Source of the DNA: Candidatus Wallbacteria bacterium | GTDB taxonomy: Bacteria > Muiribacteriota > JAQTZZ01 | Assembly: GCA_028687545.1 (NCBI GenBank) | Contig: JAQTZZ010000036.1 | Location: forward strand, 1-37,692 | Direction: 5' to 3' | DNA length: 37,692 nucleotides | In this document: in pieces, positions 1 to 8,108 of the stretch | How the letters are laid out: each line of letters begins with the position of its first letter | Position numbering within the stretch: the first letter of the stretch is position 1 | The notes under the pieces: generated by a model | Told to the model about the DNA's origin: nothing | Database searches by the model: none | Seen by the model: the letters and a program-made list of their open reading frames with translations, nothing else | Program-made: the position numbers and the translations under genes

Positions 1-526
1 CACGGGCCATTTTTTCTTCTTCCTTGGCAGAGATCATATCAGCCACAGTGTCAGCCTTTTCCTTTTTCAGCTCTTCCACCTGCCTCAGCAACTGCTGCAG
101 GTTGAGCTTGTGCTCCTGCAGATTCTTGCCATACGCGTTCACATTGGCTTCCAGGTCCGCAATCCTGGCTTCCTTTTCCGCCAGTGTAGACTTGATGTCA
201 TTGTATTCCTGCATCAGGGATACATACTCATCGCTTTCAGGTGTGCAGCTCTTCGCTTCTTCCACGATTGCTGACAGCTCTTCCTTGGATTCCTGGATTT
301 CCTTGGTGAGTTTTTTCAGATTCTGCAGGCTTTTTTCCCGCAGGACTTCAATCTGGGTCACTGCATTGATATACTCGTCGATCCGGCCTTTCTTATCCCT
401 GATGATCTCGTCGTACTTGAGTCCGACGACTCCGGGTCTGTTCGTAAATTCATCAGTGAATTTGTTGAATTGCAGGGTGACCAGATATCCCAGCGCCCTG
501 AAAAACTTGCCTAATGCTCCAAACAT
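1..526 (-). CDS. PspA/IM30-like coiled-coil protein, C-terminus cut by window edge
   Basis: The visible part is 175 residues, read on the minus strand from an ATG at 526. A GGAGAA ribosome site sits just upstream. The N-terminus (MFGALGKFFRALGYLVTLQF) is an amphipathic helix like the membrane-binding helix of PspA/IM30/Vipp1. The rest is almost continuous charged heptad-type helix, running off the window edge. PspA-family proteins polymerise on the inner membrane and counter membrane stress; that role is inferred here from helix plus coiled coil, not from a diagnostic motif. It is the last visible gene of a minus-strand run in which the exported STN-like protein lies only 32 nt upstream, so the two are probably co-transcribed. 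A divergent member of the family or another coiled-coil membrane-remodelling protein remains possible. Confidence 0.7.
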   Translation of the reverse strand, partial: MFGALGKFFRALGYLVTLQFNKFTDEFTNRPGVVGLKYDEIIRDKKGRIDEYINAVTQIEVLREKSLQNLKKLTKEIQESKEELSAIVEEAKSCTPESDEYVSLMQEYNDIKSTLAEKEARIADLEANVNAYGKNLQEHKLNLQQLLRQVEELKKEKADTVADMISAKEEEKMAR

Positions 527-558
527 GTGTTCTCCTTCCGGATAATATAAAGTCGGCC

Positions 559-1122
559 TTAATAAAGATAAACAGCATCAGTGTCGATTTTAATCCTGAT
601 CCCGCTCTTTCCGCAGAATTGTTTGAGCAATTCTTCCAGAGAAATTTTCTCAAAAGAAAAATCAATGGCAGTTTTAGCGATGGCAGGAGTGAGATAGATC
701 GGGAGTCCGGTGTTGGTGTAGGTAGAAAGGAATTCCTTCAGCGTCCCTTTTTTCTGGATACCTGTCTGGCCGGTCAGGGCTTTTTTCAGAAGTGCTTCCT
801 TGTCGTTCAATACGACATTATCAAGTTTGCGGACTAACCGTCTCATATTCAGTTTTTTGTCAAAGAGCGTCAGTTCATCAGTGGCGACAGTTAAGGCTTC
901 GAGTATCTCATTGGAATCCCGTTCCCTGAAGAGAGTATATTCATTCTGCTCCACAAACAGAATGCGGCCGTACTTCACTCCGTCCAGATCCAGGATGCCA
1001 AGATATTCAATTCTTGCAGGCCTGGGTGCCGTCACAGGGGTGATTGGAGCCACTTCAGAGGTCCCTTCAGCAAACAGCGGACACAACTGAAGCAGCAGTA
1101 TGGTCAATAGAATTTTCTTCAT
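559..1122 (-). CDS. Small exported protein with STN-like C-terminal segment
   Basis: This encodes 187 residues. I chose the ATG at 1122 rather than the in-frame ATG at 1143 because a strong GGGAGGG site precedes 1122 and the signal peptide (MKKILLTILLLQLCPLFAEG) begins there. The central region is charged and unrecognised. The last ~39 residues (AIDFSFEKISLEELLKQFCG, then GIRIKI) resemble the STN fold found at the N-terminus of secretins and TonB-dependent receptors: hydrophobic strand, LxxLL helix, strand. In those families the domain faces the periplasm and makes protein contacts. Here it stands alone at the C-terminus with no secretin channel, so it is probably a soluble periplasmic adaptor. 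It lies between the two-TM coiled-coil gene and the PspA-like gene on the same strand with short gaps. The STN call is from pattern only. Confidence 0.65.
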   Translation of the reverse strand: MKKILLTILLLQLCPLFAEGTSEVAPITPVTAPRPARIEYLGILDLDGVKYGRILFVEQNEYTLFRERDSNEILEALTVATDELTLFDKKLNMRRLVRKLDNVVLNDKEALLKKALTGQTGIQKKGTLKEFLSTYTNTGLPIYLTPAIAKTAIDFSFEKISLEELLKQFCGKSGIRIKIDTDAVYLY

Positions 1123-1182
1123 GATCCCTCCCGTTTTTTTCACATTTTATATCATGTCGAATGGATTTTCAAATGAAGCAGT

Positions 1183-1911
1183 TTACGCTTTCCGCTTCCT
1201 GCGGATCCCTTCCCCTTTTTTCAATCCTTCCATCTCCAGATCCACCTTTCTGGCAATCTCCAGAGTATCCGCCAGATCATTGTTCAATTCCACGAATTTC
1301 TCCTCGTCTTCACCATCCATTGCCAGCAGTTTGGTCAGACTGTCCCTGAGATTCTCCACTGTCTGCCCGATATCGCCGATGATCCGCTCCCGCTGGTCCC
1401 TGATCACTTCATAAGCTTTTGAAGCAGGATCCAGCAGCCTGAGTTCATCTCTCAGATTCAGGTTAGTCCTCAGCTGCCCGACGCAATGATCATAGAGCTC
1501 GTTCACGTTGTAGGTGATGGATGAGATTTTCTTCTGGCAGAGAGCTTTGTCGTTCAACAGTCTGTTCAGGTTCCGCAGTTCGCAAAGCAGATTTTCATCG
1601 CGGGCGTCGTTGTCCTTGCGCAGTTCCTGATCCAGTATGTCCAGTTCATGTTCTTTCCCTTCAAGTTCTTCAGTCCGCATGTCTTCAAAGACCCGTTCAG
1701 CGAATTTAGTGCTGGAGAGCAGATTCATGCCAAACATTCCTGACCCGATGATCAGGCTGCCAAGACCCAGAAAAGTCACCACAGGTTCTCCCACATTGAA
1801 ACCCCACTGCAGAAGAAGCAGGCTCAATCCTCCGAGTGACGGATACAGGCTCGCAGGTTCTGCCATGATCCTCAGGAACACTCTTTTGCGGAAATCCTTG
1901 TCATTAAACAT
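1183..1911 (-). CDS. Two-TM protein with long cytosolic coiled coil
   Basis: This is a 242-residue protein with no family I recognise. The start at 1911 follows a GGTGAAGGTG stretch about 8 nt upstream. After ~20 polar residues there are two closely spaced hydrophobic segments (roughly residues 22-38 and 44-66, the second rich in Gly: FLGLGSLIIGSGMFGMNLL). The remaining ~170 residues are highly charged helix with heptad character, ending in a basic tail (RRKRKA). Such a hairpin anchor plus coiled coil suits a membrane partner of the PspA-like protein encoded two genes downstream, but that is inference from context. The gene ends 60 nt before the STN-like gene. It begins 185 nt after the upstream SBP-OmpA gene, across an octamer-repeat hairpin, so it may start a second transcript. 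Confidence 0.7.
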   Translation of the reverse strand: MFNDKDFRKRVFLRIMAEPASLYPSLGGLSLLLLQWGFNVGEPVVTFLGLGSLIIGSGMFGMNLLSSTKFAERVFEDMRTEELEGKEHELDILDQELRKDNDARDENLLCELRNLNRLLNDKALCQKKISSITYNVNELYDHCVGQLRTNLNLRDELRLLDPASKAYEVIRDQRERIIGDIGQTVENLRDSLTKLLAMDGEDEEKFVELNNDLADTLEIARKVDLEMEGLKKGEGIRRKRKA

Positions 1912-1951
1912 TTAGAAAACACCTTCACCAGAAAACTGTCATTTTGCAAAA

Positions 1952-2058
1952 AAGTTGGTAAGTTAGTAAGGTGGTAAGTTTTTAAGAGGAGAAGGCGTCG
2001 CTTGAACTATTACAATCTTATAAACTTACTAACCTGCCAACATACTAACATACCAACC
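1952..2058. repeat. Octamer repeat array (GTTRGTAN), two opposing arms
   Basis: The left arm (1952-1985) reads as consecutive 8-nt units GTTGGTAA, GTTAGTAA, GGTGGTAA, GTTTTTAA. The right arm (2019-2058) reads the same way on the minus strand (GTTGGTAT, GTTAGTAT, GTTGGCAG, GTTAGTAA, GTTTATAA). The opposed arms could fold into a long imperfect hairpin in the gap between the 526-aa SBP-OmpA gene and the coiled-coil gene. Related arrays occur at 8109-8247, 26860-26895 and 35576-35602. Confidence 0.75.
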
Positions 2059-2096
2059 ACATGCAGTGAATTCCCGTCTCATGCTGCACAGTCCGC

Positions 2097-3677
2097 CTAA
2101 TACGCCATCTGAAGAAGTTCAAAGGTCACGGACTGGGCCGAACCTCCAGTGCCGGCAGCAGGTTCAGCGCCGATCGACCTGAGCCTCTGTGGAGAAACCC
2201 CGTGCTGTTGCAGATAATCAGCCGCAGCCTTTGCCCGGTTTGAGGAAAGTGCCAGATTGGCGTCTCTGTCGCCTATGGCCATCGAATGCCCGACGACTTT
2301 TAAATAGTAATAGGGATAAGTTTTCAGCCGCTCCGCCAGATTGTCGAGATACAACCTTGAACTGACTGTGATTTCAGCATTTCCCCTGCCAAAGGCAATC
2401 TGTTCCACCCGCAATTCTCCCAGTGTTACCAGTTGAGACCATTGTTCATCAGTAAGTTCCCTGAGCGGTTCCTGTTCTGCGAGAATTTCCTCAGAAGATG
2501 AAGTGCCGTCTGCTACAATGTTGAGCTTTCTGGCAGGATGAAAATTTTCCTGCTGCAGGCTTTTCAGGCACCCGTCAAAAAAAATAGTGGCAACATTACC
2601 CTGAGTGGGGTCTTTGCTTATCCCATTGGTCTGGATTAAAACACCGGTGATGTTTCTGATCATATCCTCAAGGTGCAGCAGGCTGGTCTTTTGTTTAAGG
2701 ATTCCAAAATGCGCGTAATTTTCCAATGTGTTTTTCCAGCTGATCTTCCTGGAGATTACAATGGCTTGATCACGGGTCAGGGGCTGGTTCTGATTTTTTG
2801 CGTCGTGCACAAGCAGGTCGGTCAGTAAATCCGGTGATGACTGGTAATGGTAGAGAGCCTTGAAATATGACTTGAGAAGATCATTGAGCAGATCCGGCTC
2901 ATTGATCAAAAATTTCCGGTTGGCGATCAATACATCCACGATATAACCACGCACTTTGGATGAGTCAAAGAGAATCTGGATTGCTGAGTTTTCCAGGGCT
3001 TTTGAGACATATGGTTCCCAGAGGACATAAGCTTCTTTCCGGCCGGGGTTTTGGCTCAGTTTTTTATAAACGTCTTCTGCTCCATTGGCTGTTTCGTACC
3101 ATTTTGCAGAAAGCAGAGGGAGATTGAAATCAGCCTTCAGAATCCTGGCCAGGGTTTCGCTCGGTGAATCAGGAGTGAAGACAAATTTCACGCCCGGATC
3201 GTTCAAATCAGGCAGAGCAGGAATGGTTGATTTATAGGAGACAATGGCATCCGCGCCTACAGTCTCGTCAATCACTGCAATAATGGAGCCGGGAAAGTCT
3301 CCCCCTGTCACAGACGCGGATTTGATGTATGCGTCAATCGTGAATACCGCCAGATCAACCTTGCCATCCCTGAGCATTTCTATTCTTTTCTGATAATTCG
3401 CCTCATCATTTTCAAAGGACAGCAGCACACCCTTGGAAGACATTTCCTTAAAAACATCTTCCGAGCGCAGTACCGCATATCCGAGAAATGAATCGTGGGC
3501 AATTCTGATTTCTTTTCTGTAGATAGATTTTGTCGAGGTTTTTTCCACAATCTGCGAATTGAAATAGGGCATGATAAATTTTTTTCCAGCCAGAGCCAGA
3601 GCTGCAATCATCAGAAACAGCACAAAAATTTTCCCGATCCGTTCAGCAGATCGGTCGGAACTTCCTGAAGGGTTCAT
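2097..3677 (-). CDS. Membrane-anchored substrate-binding-protein/OmpA fusion, OmpA motifs degenerate
   Basis: This encodes 526 residues. ATG 3677 overlaps the upstream VWA stop codon (ATGA) and has GGGAGGG five nt before it. One N-terminal TM (about residues 16-34) anchors it with the bulk in the periplasm. Residues ~55-300 look like an NMT1/TauA-type periplasmic binding protein (KEIRIAHDSFLGYAVL; KVDLAVFTIDAYIKS; SETLARILKADFNLP). Residues ~420-526 are OmpA-like (RVEQIAFGRGNAEI; LALSSNRAKAAADYL). The usual peptidoglycan-contact motif GHxD reads GHSMA here (H464), and the usual C-terminal Arg region (RRVEF) reads SVTFELL, so diaminopimelate binding may be lost. It contrasts with its paralogue at 4572-6422, which keeps both. 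With no permease nearby, a sensing or structural role is more likely than import. Confidence 0.8.
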   Translation of the reverse strand: MNPSGSSDRSAERIGKIFVLFLMIAALALAGKKFIMPYFNSQIVEKTSTKSIYRKEIRIAHDSFLGYAVLRSEDVFKEMSSKGVLLSFENDEANYQKRIEMLRDGKVDLAVFTIDAYIKSASVTGGDFPGSIIAVIDETVGADAIVSYKSTIPALPDLNDPGVKFVFTPDSPSETLARILKADFNLPLLSAKWYETANGAEDVYKKLSQNPGRKEAYVLWEPYVSKALENSAIQILFDSSKVRGYIVDVLIANRKFLINEPDLLNDLLKSYFKALYHYQSSPDLLTDLLVHDAKNQNQPLTRDQAIVISRKISWKNTLENYAHFGILKQKTSLLHLEDMIRNITGVLIQTNGISKDPTQGNVATIFFDGCLKSLQQENFHPARKLNIVADGTSSSEEILAEQEPLRELTDEQWSQLVTLGELRVEQIAFGRGNAEITVSSRLYLDNLAERLKTYPYYYLKVVGHSMAIGDRDANLALSSNRAKAAADYLQQHGVSPQRLRSIGAEPAAGTGGSAQSVTFELLQMAY

Positions 3678-4558
3678 TTTCGCCCTCCCATTTTACGGAA
3701 AAGATACATGAAAACAATGATCATGAAGACTACGGCCCAGGGATTATCTTCATCGACTTTCCGAACCTGTTTGCCGGGAGAACTGCCTGACCCGGGCTGG
3801 TCACTTTTTTCTGAATTTTCAACAGCTGCATTCTCTCCGATCGGTTCGTTGCCGCTCACACTCAAACTCTTGACGATTTCCCTGGCCAGCTCGTCAGGCA
3901 GTGGGGCAATGGATGCGAAAGCCTCCTGCAGGGAAGCAGTGTCTGTCCCGCCGCCCACTTCGGCGAAGACTTCCCTGATCGCATTTTTCAATTCCTCGGG
4001 ATTGTCGGCTGTCCGATAGGAATGTGCTGAATTTGCCAGGATATGCTTTGCTTTCATATCAACGCCGATCACGTCGATCGTGATGCCCTTGCTCAGGATG
4101 TCGGGCAGATATTTTTTCACCACTTCCGGTGTGGTGGCTTCACCATCAGTCACGATCAGCATTTTGAATGTTCCATATCCGTTCTGGAGCTTTCTCTGTT
4201 CCAGCAGCCTGTCAGCCCCGATTTTCATATATTCACCGAGGGGAGTGTTTCCGTATGGTTTGGGGAGATCAATTGCAGCCATCAGCTTCTGATTGTCTTT
4301 AGGCCCCAGTTCAAAGATCCAGTCCTTGCAATTACCCGCTGAAAATACCAGCAAACCGATATTTGTAGTATCGGGAATCGTAGGCAGAACCTGTTTGAGG
4401 GCGTCTTTGGCGACCTGAATTTTGACACCGCCCTTCATGGAATCATTCATGGATCCTGACGCGTCCAGCACGATCACCACATTATCTTGATATGAACCGC
4501 CAGCGTTGGCACAGAAGGAAAAAAGCAGGAAAACTGCCAGCAAATGGTTTCTGGTCAT
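3674..4558 (-). CDS. Exported von Willebrand factor A protein with C-terminal TM anchor
   Basis: This is a 294-residue protein. I preferred ATG 4558 over the in-frame ATG 4582: GGAGG lies directly before 4558 and the signal peptide (MTRNHLLAVFLLFSFCANAG) starts there. The VWA domain spans about residues 25-205 with a complete metal site: DASGS (D32, S34, S36), a Thr in GNTPLG (~T105) and Asp in VTDGEA (~D138). A Ser/Gly/charged linker follows, then a single TM (AVVFMIIVFMYLF) and a basic cytosolic tail, placing the VWA domain in the periplasm. The gene lies 13 nt after the upstream SBP-OmpA stop and overlaps the downstream SBP-OmpA start by 4 nt, so all three are very likely co-translated. 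VWA domains bind partner proteins through Mg; the partners may be the two flanking fusions. Confidence 0.85.
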   Translation of the reverse strand: MTRNHLLAVFLLFSFCANAGGSYQDNVVIVLDASGSMNDSMKGGVKIQVAKDALKQVLPTIPDTTNIGLLVFSAGNCKDWIFELGPKDNQKLMAAIDLPKPYGNTPLGEYMKIGADRLLEQRKLQNGYGTFKMLIVTDGEATTPEVVKKYLPDILSKGITIDVIGVDMKAKHILANSAHSYRTADNPEELKNAIREVFAEVGGGTDTASLQEAFASIAPLPDELAREIVKSLSVSGNEPIGENAAVENSEKSDQPGSGSSPGKQVRKVDEDNPWAVVFMIIVFMYLFRKMGGRK

Positions 4559-4571
4559 CCATCCTCCAGAT

Positions 4572-6422
4572 TTAGAAGTCAAAATCAGTATCTTTCGTAA
4601 CTTCGCTGGAAACTTTGACCAGCCTGAATTCCACCCGCATGTTAACCTGGGCTTCTCCCTTGTCCTTCGGCTTGGGGATGATGGGCTCCCTGATTCCCAC
4701 TCCGATCGGCGTGATCTGCGATTTGTCTATAGCCAGCCCCTTTTTCTCCGCGAACTTTTCCAGTGCTTTGATCACTGACTCTGCTCTCTGCCTGGACAGA
4801 TTAACGGCAGCCTGCATCGTGTCGCGCGGATTGGATTCAGGTACCCCATCGAAAGCTCCGGACATGATTGAGTCGATCAGATTTTTTGTCTGTGAAAGAT
4901 CCAGCACTTTGCCGTTCAGGTAGTAAGTGTAGTTTCCAGAGGAGCCGGTTTTCTGGATGATCCCCTTTTTCAGGCCTGCGTTGATTACATTGAGAAGCGT
5001 GAGAGTCGGATCCGAGTGTCCCCTCACAGTCATGATCGCACCGGCGAACTTGCTGGCCTGGGTGATTGCCTTCTGAAAATCCTGGCTGTAGGCAGCTTCT
5101 GAAAATTCGGTCTGATTGGGCTCGAAATTGATGGTGAAGGTCAGAAGCGTATTCTCGTCTAGAGTCCCTTCGTTCAAGGCCAGAACCTGTTTTTCCACGG
5201 CTTCAGCATTGAACTTCTCCCTGTTGGTGAGTTCAGCCGCTGTCTTGATGGTAGAAAGATTTTCCTTGAAAATTTTGGAATCATAATCCAGTCCGGAAGG
5301 AAAAAAACCGGATTTTGTCCTGGCATAGCCAAGTTTCAGAGCGAGATTGAGGGATTTCTCATGGAAAGCATCAAAACCGTTGAGATTGTTCTTTTCCGTG
5401 AAAAAGACCACGTTTCCAGGGTGACCGACGAAGCTGCAGTCTGAAATCAGCCCGTGCACGTCATCGAGAGTTGGGAACCAGTCCTCGCCGTAAATCTTCT
5501 GCGCCATTTTTAGAATTGCAGTGTATTCGGGGCTGCCGGACTTTTCATAGATTTTCATCAGTTTAACCAGTTCTTCGCAGGCCATCAGATAGCCTGCCAC
5601 GAATTTTTCCACAAAGCTGAAATTGCTCTTGTAAAAATCATCCCTGAAGCCATAGACATCTGCGATCGAGCGGGACAGCTGCTTGGTGCTCATCAGCACC
5701 CGCGCCCCTTTAACAGTACCTTCAGCTCCTGAACCGGTGTTTTCGACTCCTCCTGTCAGGCCGGTGACATCCGGGCTGATTACAAAGGCGCCGTCAATGC
5801 TCGGGTCGTTCCTGAATTTGCTGGCTGGATAGGTGTTGTCCTTGATCCCAGGTCCTGATCCCAGATTGTCCACCCAGACTACTTTGATATCGTCCCAGGT
5901 CAGTCCGGCAGACTCCAGGACGTCGTCCAGCATTCCGACGTGGGGTCCTTCTTTCTGGAGCACGAATTTCTTGCCTTTCAGGTCATTCAGATTTTTGATG
6001 CCTGGTCTGACCACGAGATTATCGCCCCCTGTAGACCAGGTGAGCTGCATCACGACATGGGTTTTAGTTTTCTGGTTTGCTCCGATTGTCTCAGAGCACA
6101 TTCCTATCATCTGGAATGTGCCTCTCAGAGCCGGTGTTTTCCCGGCCAGGTATTCCTTCACCTGTCCGATGAAATCATCGCCCGGAAAGAGTTCGATGTC
6201 CAGTCCGAGCTTTCCGAAAATGGAATCTTTGGTGGTGGTCAGTCCGCCATTCGCATAAAAAGTGGCGATGTCGCCGCCCCAGGTGATGTATGGGATCCTG
6301 ATTCTGCCGGATGCAGGGGAGTTACCGACAGTCACAGGACCGACCAGGCTGTCAAAGGTATCAGCGCCAGCTGCCAGGCAGAGCAGCAGGCTGAAAATTA
6401 ATGTGTATGTCTGCTTTGTCAT
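4572..6422 (-). CDS. Secreted substrate-binding-protein/OmpA fusion
   Basis: This encodes 616 residues, with GGAGAG upstream of ATG 6422 and a cleavable signal peptide (MTKQTYTLIFSLLLCLAAGA). Residues ~40-340 resemble NMT1/THI5-type binding proteins (IRIPYITWGGDIATFYANGG; LNDLKGKKFVLQKEGP; FVEKFVAGYLMACEELVKLM). Residues ~420-605 form an OmpA-type peptidoglycan-binding domain (TINFEPNQTEF; RGHSDPT with H469 and D471; LSRQRAESVI; MRVEFRL with R596), interrupted by an insert of ~60 residues after GHSD. The Asp and Arg that grip the wall peptide in OmpA proteins are both present, so it is probably a wall-tethered periplasmic binding protein. It heads the tight three-gene unit SBP-OmpA, VWA, SBP-OmpA. 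No import genes are nearby, and the ligand cannot be read from the sequence. Confidence 0.82.
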   Translation of the reverse strand: MTKQTYTLIFSLLLCLAAGADTFDSLVGPVTVGNSPASGRIRIPYITWGGDIATFYANGGLTTTKDSIFGKLGLDIELFPGDDFIGQVKEYLAGKTPALRGTFQMIGMCSETIGANQKTKTHVVMQLTWSTGGDNLVVRPGIKNLNDLKGKKFVLQKEGPHVGMLDDVLESAGLTWDDIKVVWVDNLGSGPGIKDNTYPASKFRNDPSIDGAFVISPDVTGLTGGVENTGSGAEGTVKGARVLMSTKQLSRSIADVYGFRDDFYKSNFSFVEKFVAGYLMACEELVKLMKIYEKSGSPEYTAILKMAQKIYGEDWFPTLDDVHGLISDCSFVGHPGNVVFFTEKNNLNGFDAFHEKSLNLALKLGYARTKSGFFPSGLDYDSKIFKENLSTIKTAAELTNREKFNAEAVEKQVLALNEGTLDENTLLTFTINFEPNQTEFSEAAYSQDFQKAITQASKFAGAIMTVRGHSDPTLTLLNVINAGLKKGIIQKTGSSGNYTYYLNGKVLDLSQTKNLIDSIMSGAFDGVPESNPRDTMQAAVNLSRQRAESVIKALEKFAEKKGLAIDKSQITPIGVGIREPIIPKPKDKGEAQVNMRVEFRLVKVSSEVTKDTDFDF

Positions 6423-6547
6423 ATTCTCTCCTTTTTTACAAAAGACTTTTTAATAACTAAAAGAATATCAGATCAGAGTGATAAATTACAGTACCTCCGC
6501 TTCCTGAGTACACATCAAACATATATGCTCCGGTCGACGATTTCTGA

Positions 6548-6553
6548 TACCAT
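6548..6553 (+). promoter_or_regulatory. Possible -10 element for a leaderless rtcB transcript
   Basis: TACCAT fits TAnnnT and ends six nt before ATG 6560, which has no ribosome-binding sequence. Transcription starting about 7 nt downstream of this element would begin at the start codon. There is no convincing -35 hexamer. The same arrangement occurs at three other genes in the window. Confidence 0.3.
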
Positions 6554-6559
6554 TTCAGT

Positions 6560-7987
6560 ATGAACTATGAATTAAAAAAGATCGCGGAAAATTTTTTCAT
6601 GGTGAAACGGCACGGCAGAATGAAAGTGAATGCTGTGGTCGTATCCCGCGAAGACCAGCTCGCTCAGATCGGCAAAGATAAGTCCCTGCACCAGCTCGTA
6701 AACATGGCGGCACTGCCGGGAGCAGTCGACCCTGTGCTCGCCATGCCGGACATGCATCAGGGCTATGGATTTCCCATCGGCGGAGTGGGCGTCTTTAATA
6801 CTGACGAAGGCATAGTTTCACCGGGTGGAGTAGGCTATGACATCAACTGCGGGGTAAGGCTTCTTGCCACAGGGCTGCATTTTGGGGATATAGAGAAGGA
6901 AACCGGGAAAATTTCCGGACTGCTCGGGAGTTTCGTGCCTGCAGGAGTCGGACGCGGCGGAAAATACACTGTCAAAGACAGGGATCTGGAAAATGTGCTG
7001 GAGCAGGGCTGCCGCTGGGCTGTGAAAAAGGGGTTTGCTGATCAGTCCGACCTTGAGAGGATCGAAGACGGAGGATGCCTCACCGGAGCCGAGCCTGACT
7101 CAGTTTCAGAGCGGGCCAAAAAGCGCGGCTTCGACCAGCTCGGCACACTCGGCTCAGGCAATCATTTCCTCGAAATCCAGCGTGTGGATCAAATCTACAA
7201 TCCTGCAGCAGCCCGCCATTTCGGGCTCTCTGACGGCCAGGTCACTGTGATGATCCATTCAGGTTCCCGCGGACTTGGATACCAGGTCTGTGACGATTAC
7301 CTGGCTGAATTTCTCAAGTACGCGCATAGAGAGAAGATCGAGCTGCCTGAACGGGAGCTTGCGTATGCAGCTCTTGATTCGGATGAAGCCAGGTCATATC
7401 TTGGAGCGATGTCTGCGGCAGCCAATTATGCCTTTGTCAACCGCCAGCTCCTGTCATTTCTGACCGAGGAGACCCTGCAGCGGATGTTCCCTGGGTTGCG
7501 GCTCTCACTGATCTATGATGTCTGCCACAATATCGCCAAATTCGAGGAATTCGAAATCAATGGCAGAACGCGCCAGTACTGCGTACACAGGAAAGGCGCC
7601 ACCAGAGCCCTGCCTCCAGGGCATCCTCTGCTTCCGGAATGCTACCGCCCGATCGGCCAGCCTGCCATCATCCCCGGCAGCATGGGTACTGCTTCATATC
7701 TGCTGGTGGGAAAGCCTGAAATCACGCAGAAAACCTTCAATTCTGTCTGCCACGGCGCAGGCCGCCTTTTTTCCCGTAAAGCAGCGACCAGGAAACTCGA
7801 TTTTACCAGCCTGATGCGAGATCTGGAGCAGAAAGGCATTGTTATTTTCGGTCATTCAAAAAGAGGACTGCTTGAAGAAATGCCTGATGCCTATAAAGAT
7901 ATAGATACAGTAGTGGATGTAGTGGAAAAAGCCGGCCTGGCTGTAAAAATTGCCAGATTCGTGCCGATGGTGGTGATCAAGGGTTAG
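6560..7987 (+). CDS. rtcB: RtcB RNA ligase (3'-phosphate RNA splicing ligase)
   Basis: This is a 475-residue RtcB, close in length to the archaeal type (~480 aa) and longer than E. coli RtcB (~408). RtcB joins RNA 2',3'-cyclic phosphate or 3'-phosphate ends to 5'-OH ends using GTP and Mn, for RNA repair or tRNA splicing. Metal-site signatures are intact: GGVGYDINCGVR (D94, C97), GSGNHFLEIQ, IHSGSRGLGYQ and YDVCHNIAKFE. The guanylylated histidine is H398 in CHGAGRLFSR. YCVHRKGATRALPPGHP and the C-terminal VVEKAGLAVKIARFVPMVVI are also canonical. No archease, RtcA or RtcR gene is adjacent. No Shine-Dalgarno sequence precedes the ATG. The stop codon directly abuts a 56-nt palindrome. Confidence 0.97.
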   Translation: MNYELKKIAENFFMVKRHGRMKVNAVVVSREDQLAQIGKDKSLHQLVNMAALPGAVDPVLAMPDMHQGYGFPIGGVGVFNTDEGIVSPGGVGYDINCGVRLLATGLHFGDIEKETGKISGLLGSFVPAGVGRGGKYTVKDRDLENVLEQGCRWAVKKGFADQSDLERIEDGGCLTGAEPDSVSERAKKRGFDQLGTLGSGNHFLEIQRVDQIYNPAAARHFGLSDGQVTVMIHSGSRGLGYQVCDDYLAEFLKYAHREKIELPERELAYAALDSDEARSYLGAMSAAANYAFVNRQLLSFLTEETLQRMFPGLRLSLIYDVCHNIAKFEEFEINGRTRQYCVHRKGATRALPPGHPLLPECYRPIGQPAIIPGSMGTASYLLVGKPEITQKTFNSVCHGAGRLFSRKAATRKLDFTSLMRDLEQKGIVIFGHSKRGLLEEMPDAYKDIDTVVDVVEKAGLAVKIARFVPMVVIKG

Positions 7988-8043
7988 TGGGGTCAGGTCT
8001 TGAAAATTAGCGTTTTAACGCTAATTTTCAAGACCTGACCCCA
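7988..8043. repeat. 56-nt perfect palindrome after rtcB
   Basis: Two 27-nt arms (outer end TGGGGTCAGGTCTTG) are exact reverse complements separated by TT. The element begins at the first base after the rtcB TAG stop. It has no T-run, so it is not a classical terminator, but its transcript would form a very stable hairpin. Its resemblance to GGGGTCAGGTCT-type palindromes near Y1 transposases in other genomes is from memory and unverified. Confidence 0.85.
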
Positions 8044-8108
8044 TAGCACGAAGGCGCGGATCGCTCCACGCCTTCAGCTTATATATGCGTAACCCCAATT
8101 ATGTTTAT

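Noticed and set aside
24-545. Plus-strand open frame of 173 codons, Ser/Leu/Phe-rich
   Set aside because: It is the antisense of the PspA-like gene; the minus strand has a ribosome site, a coherent coiled coil and matching neighbours.
5833-6401. Plus-strand open frames of 141 and 153 codons
   Set aside because: Both are antisense to the SBP-OmpA gene, which has a signal peptide and recognisable domains.
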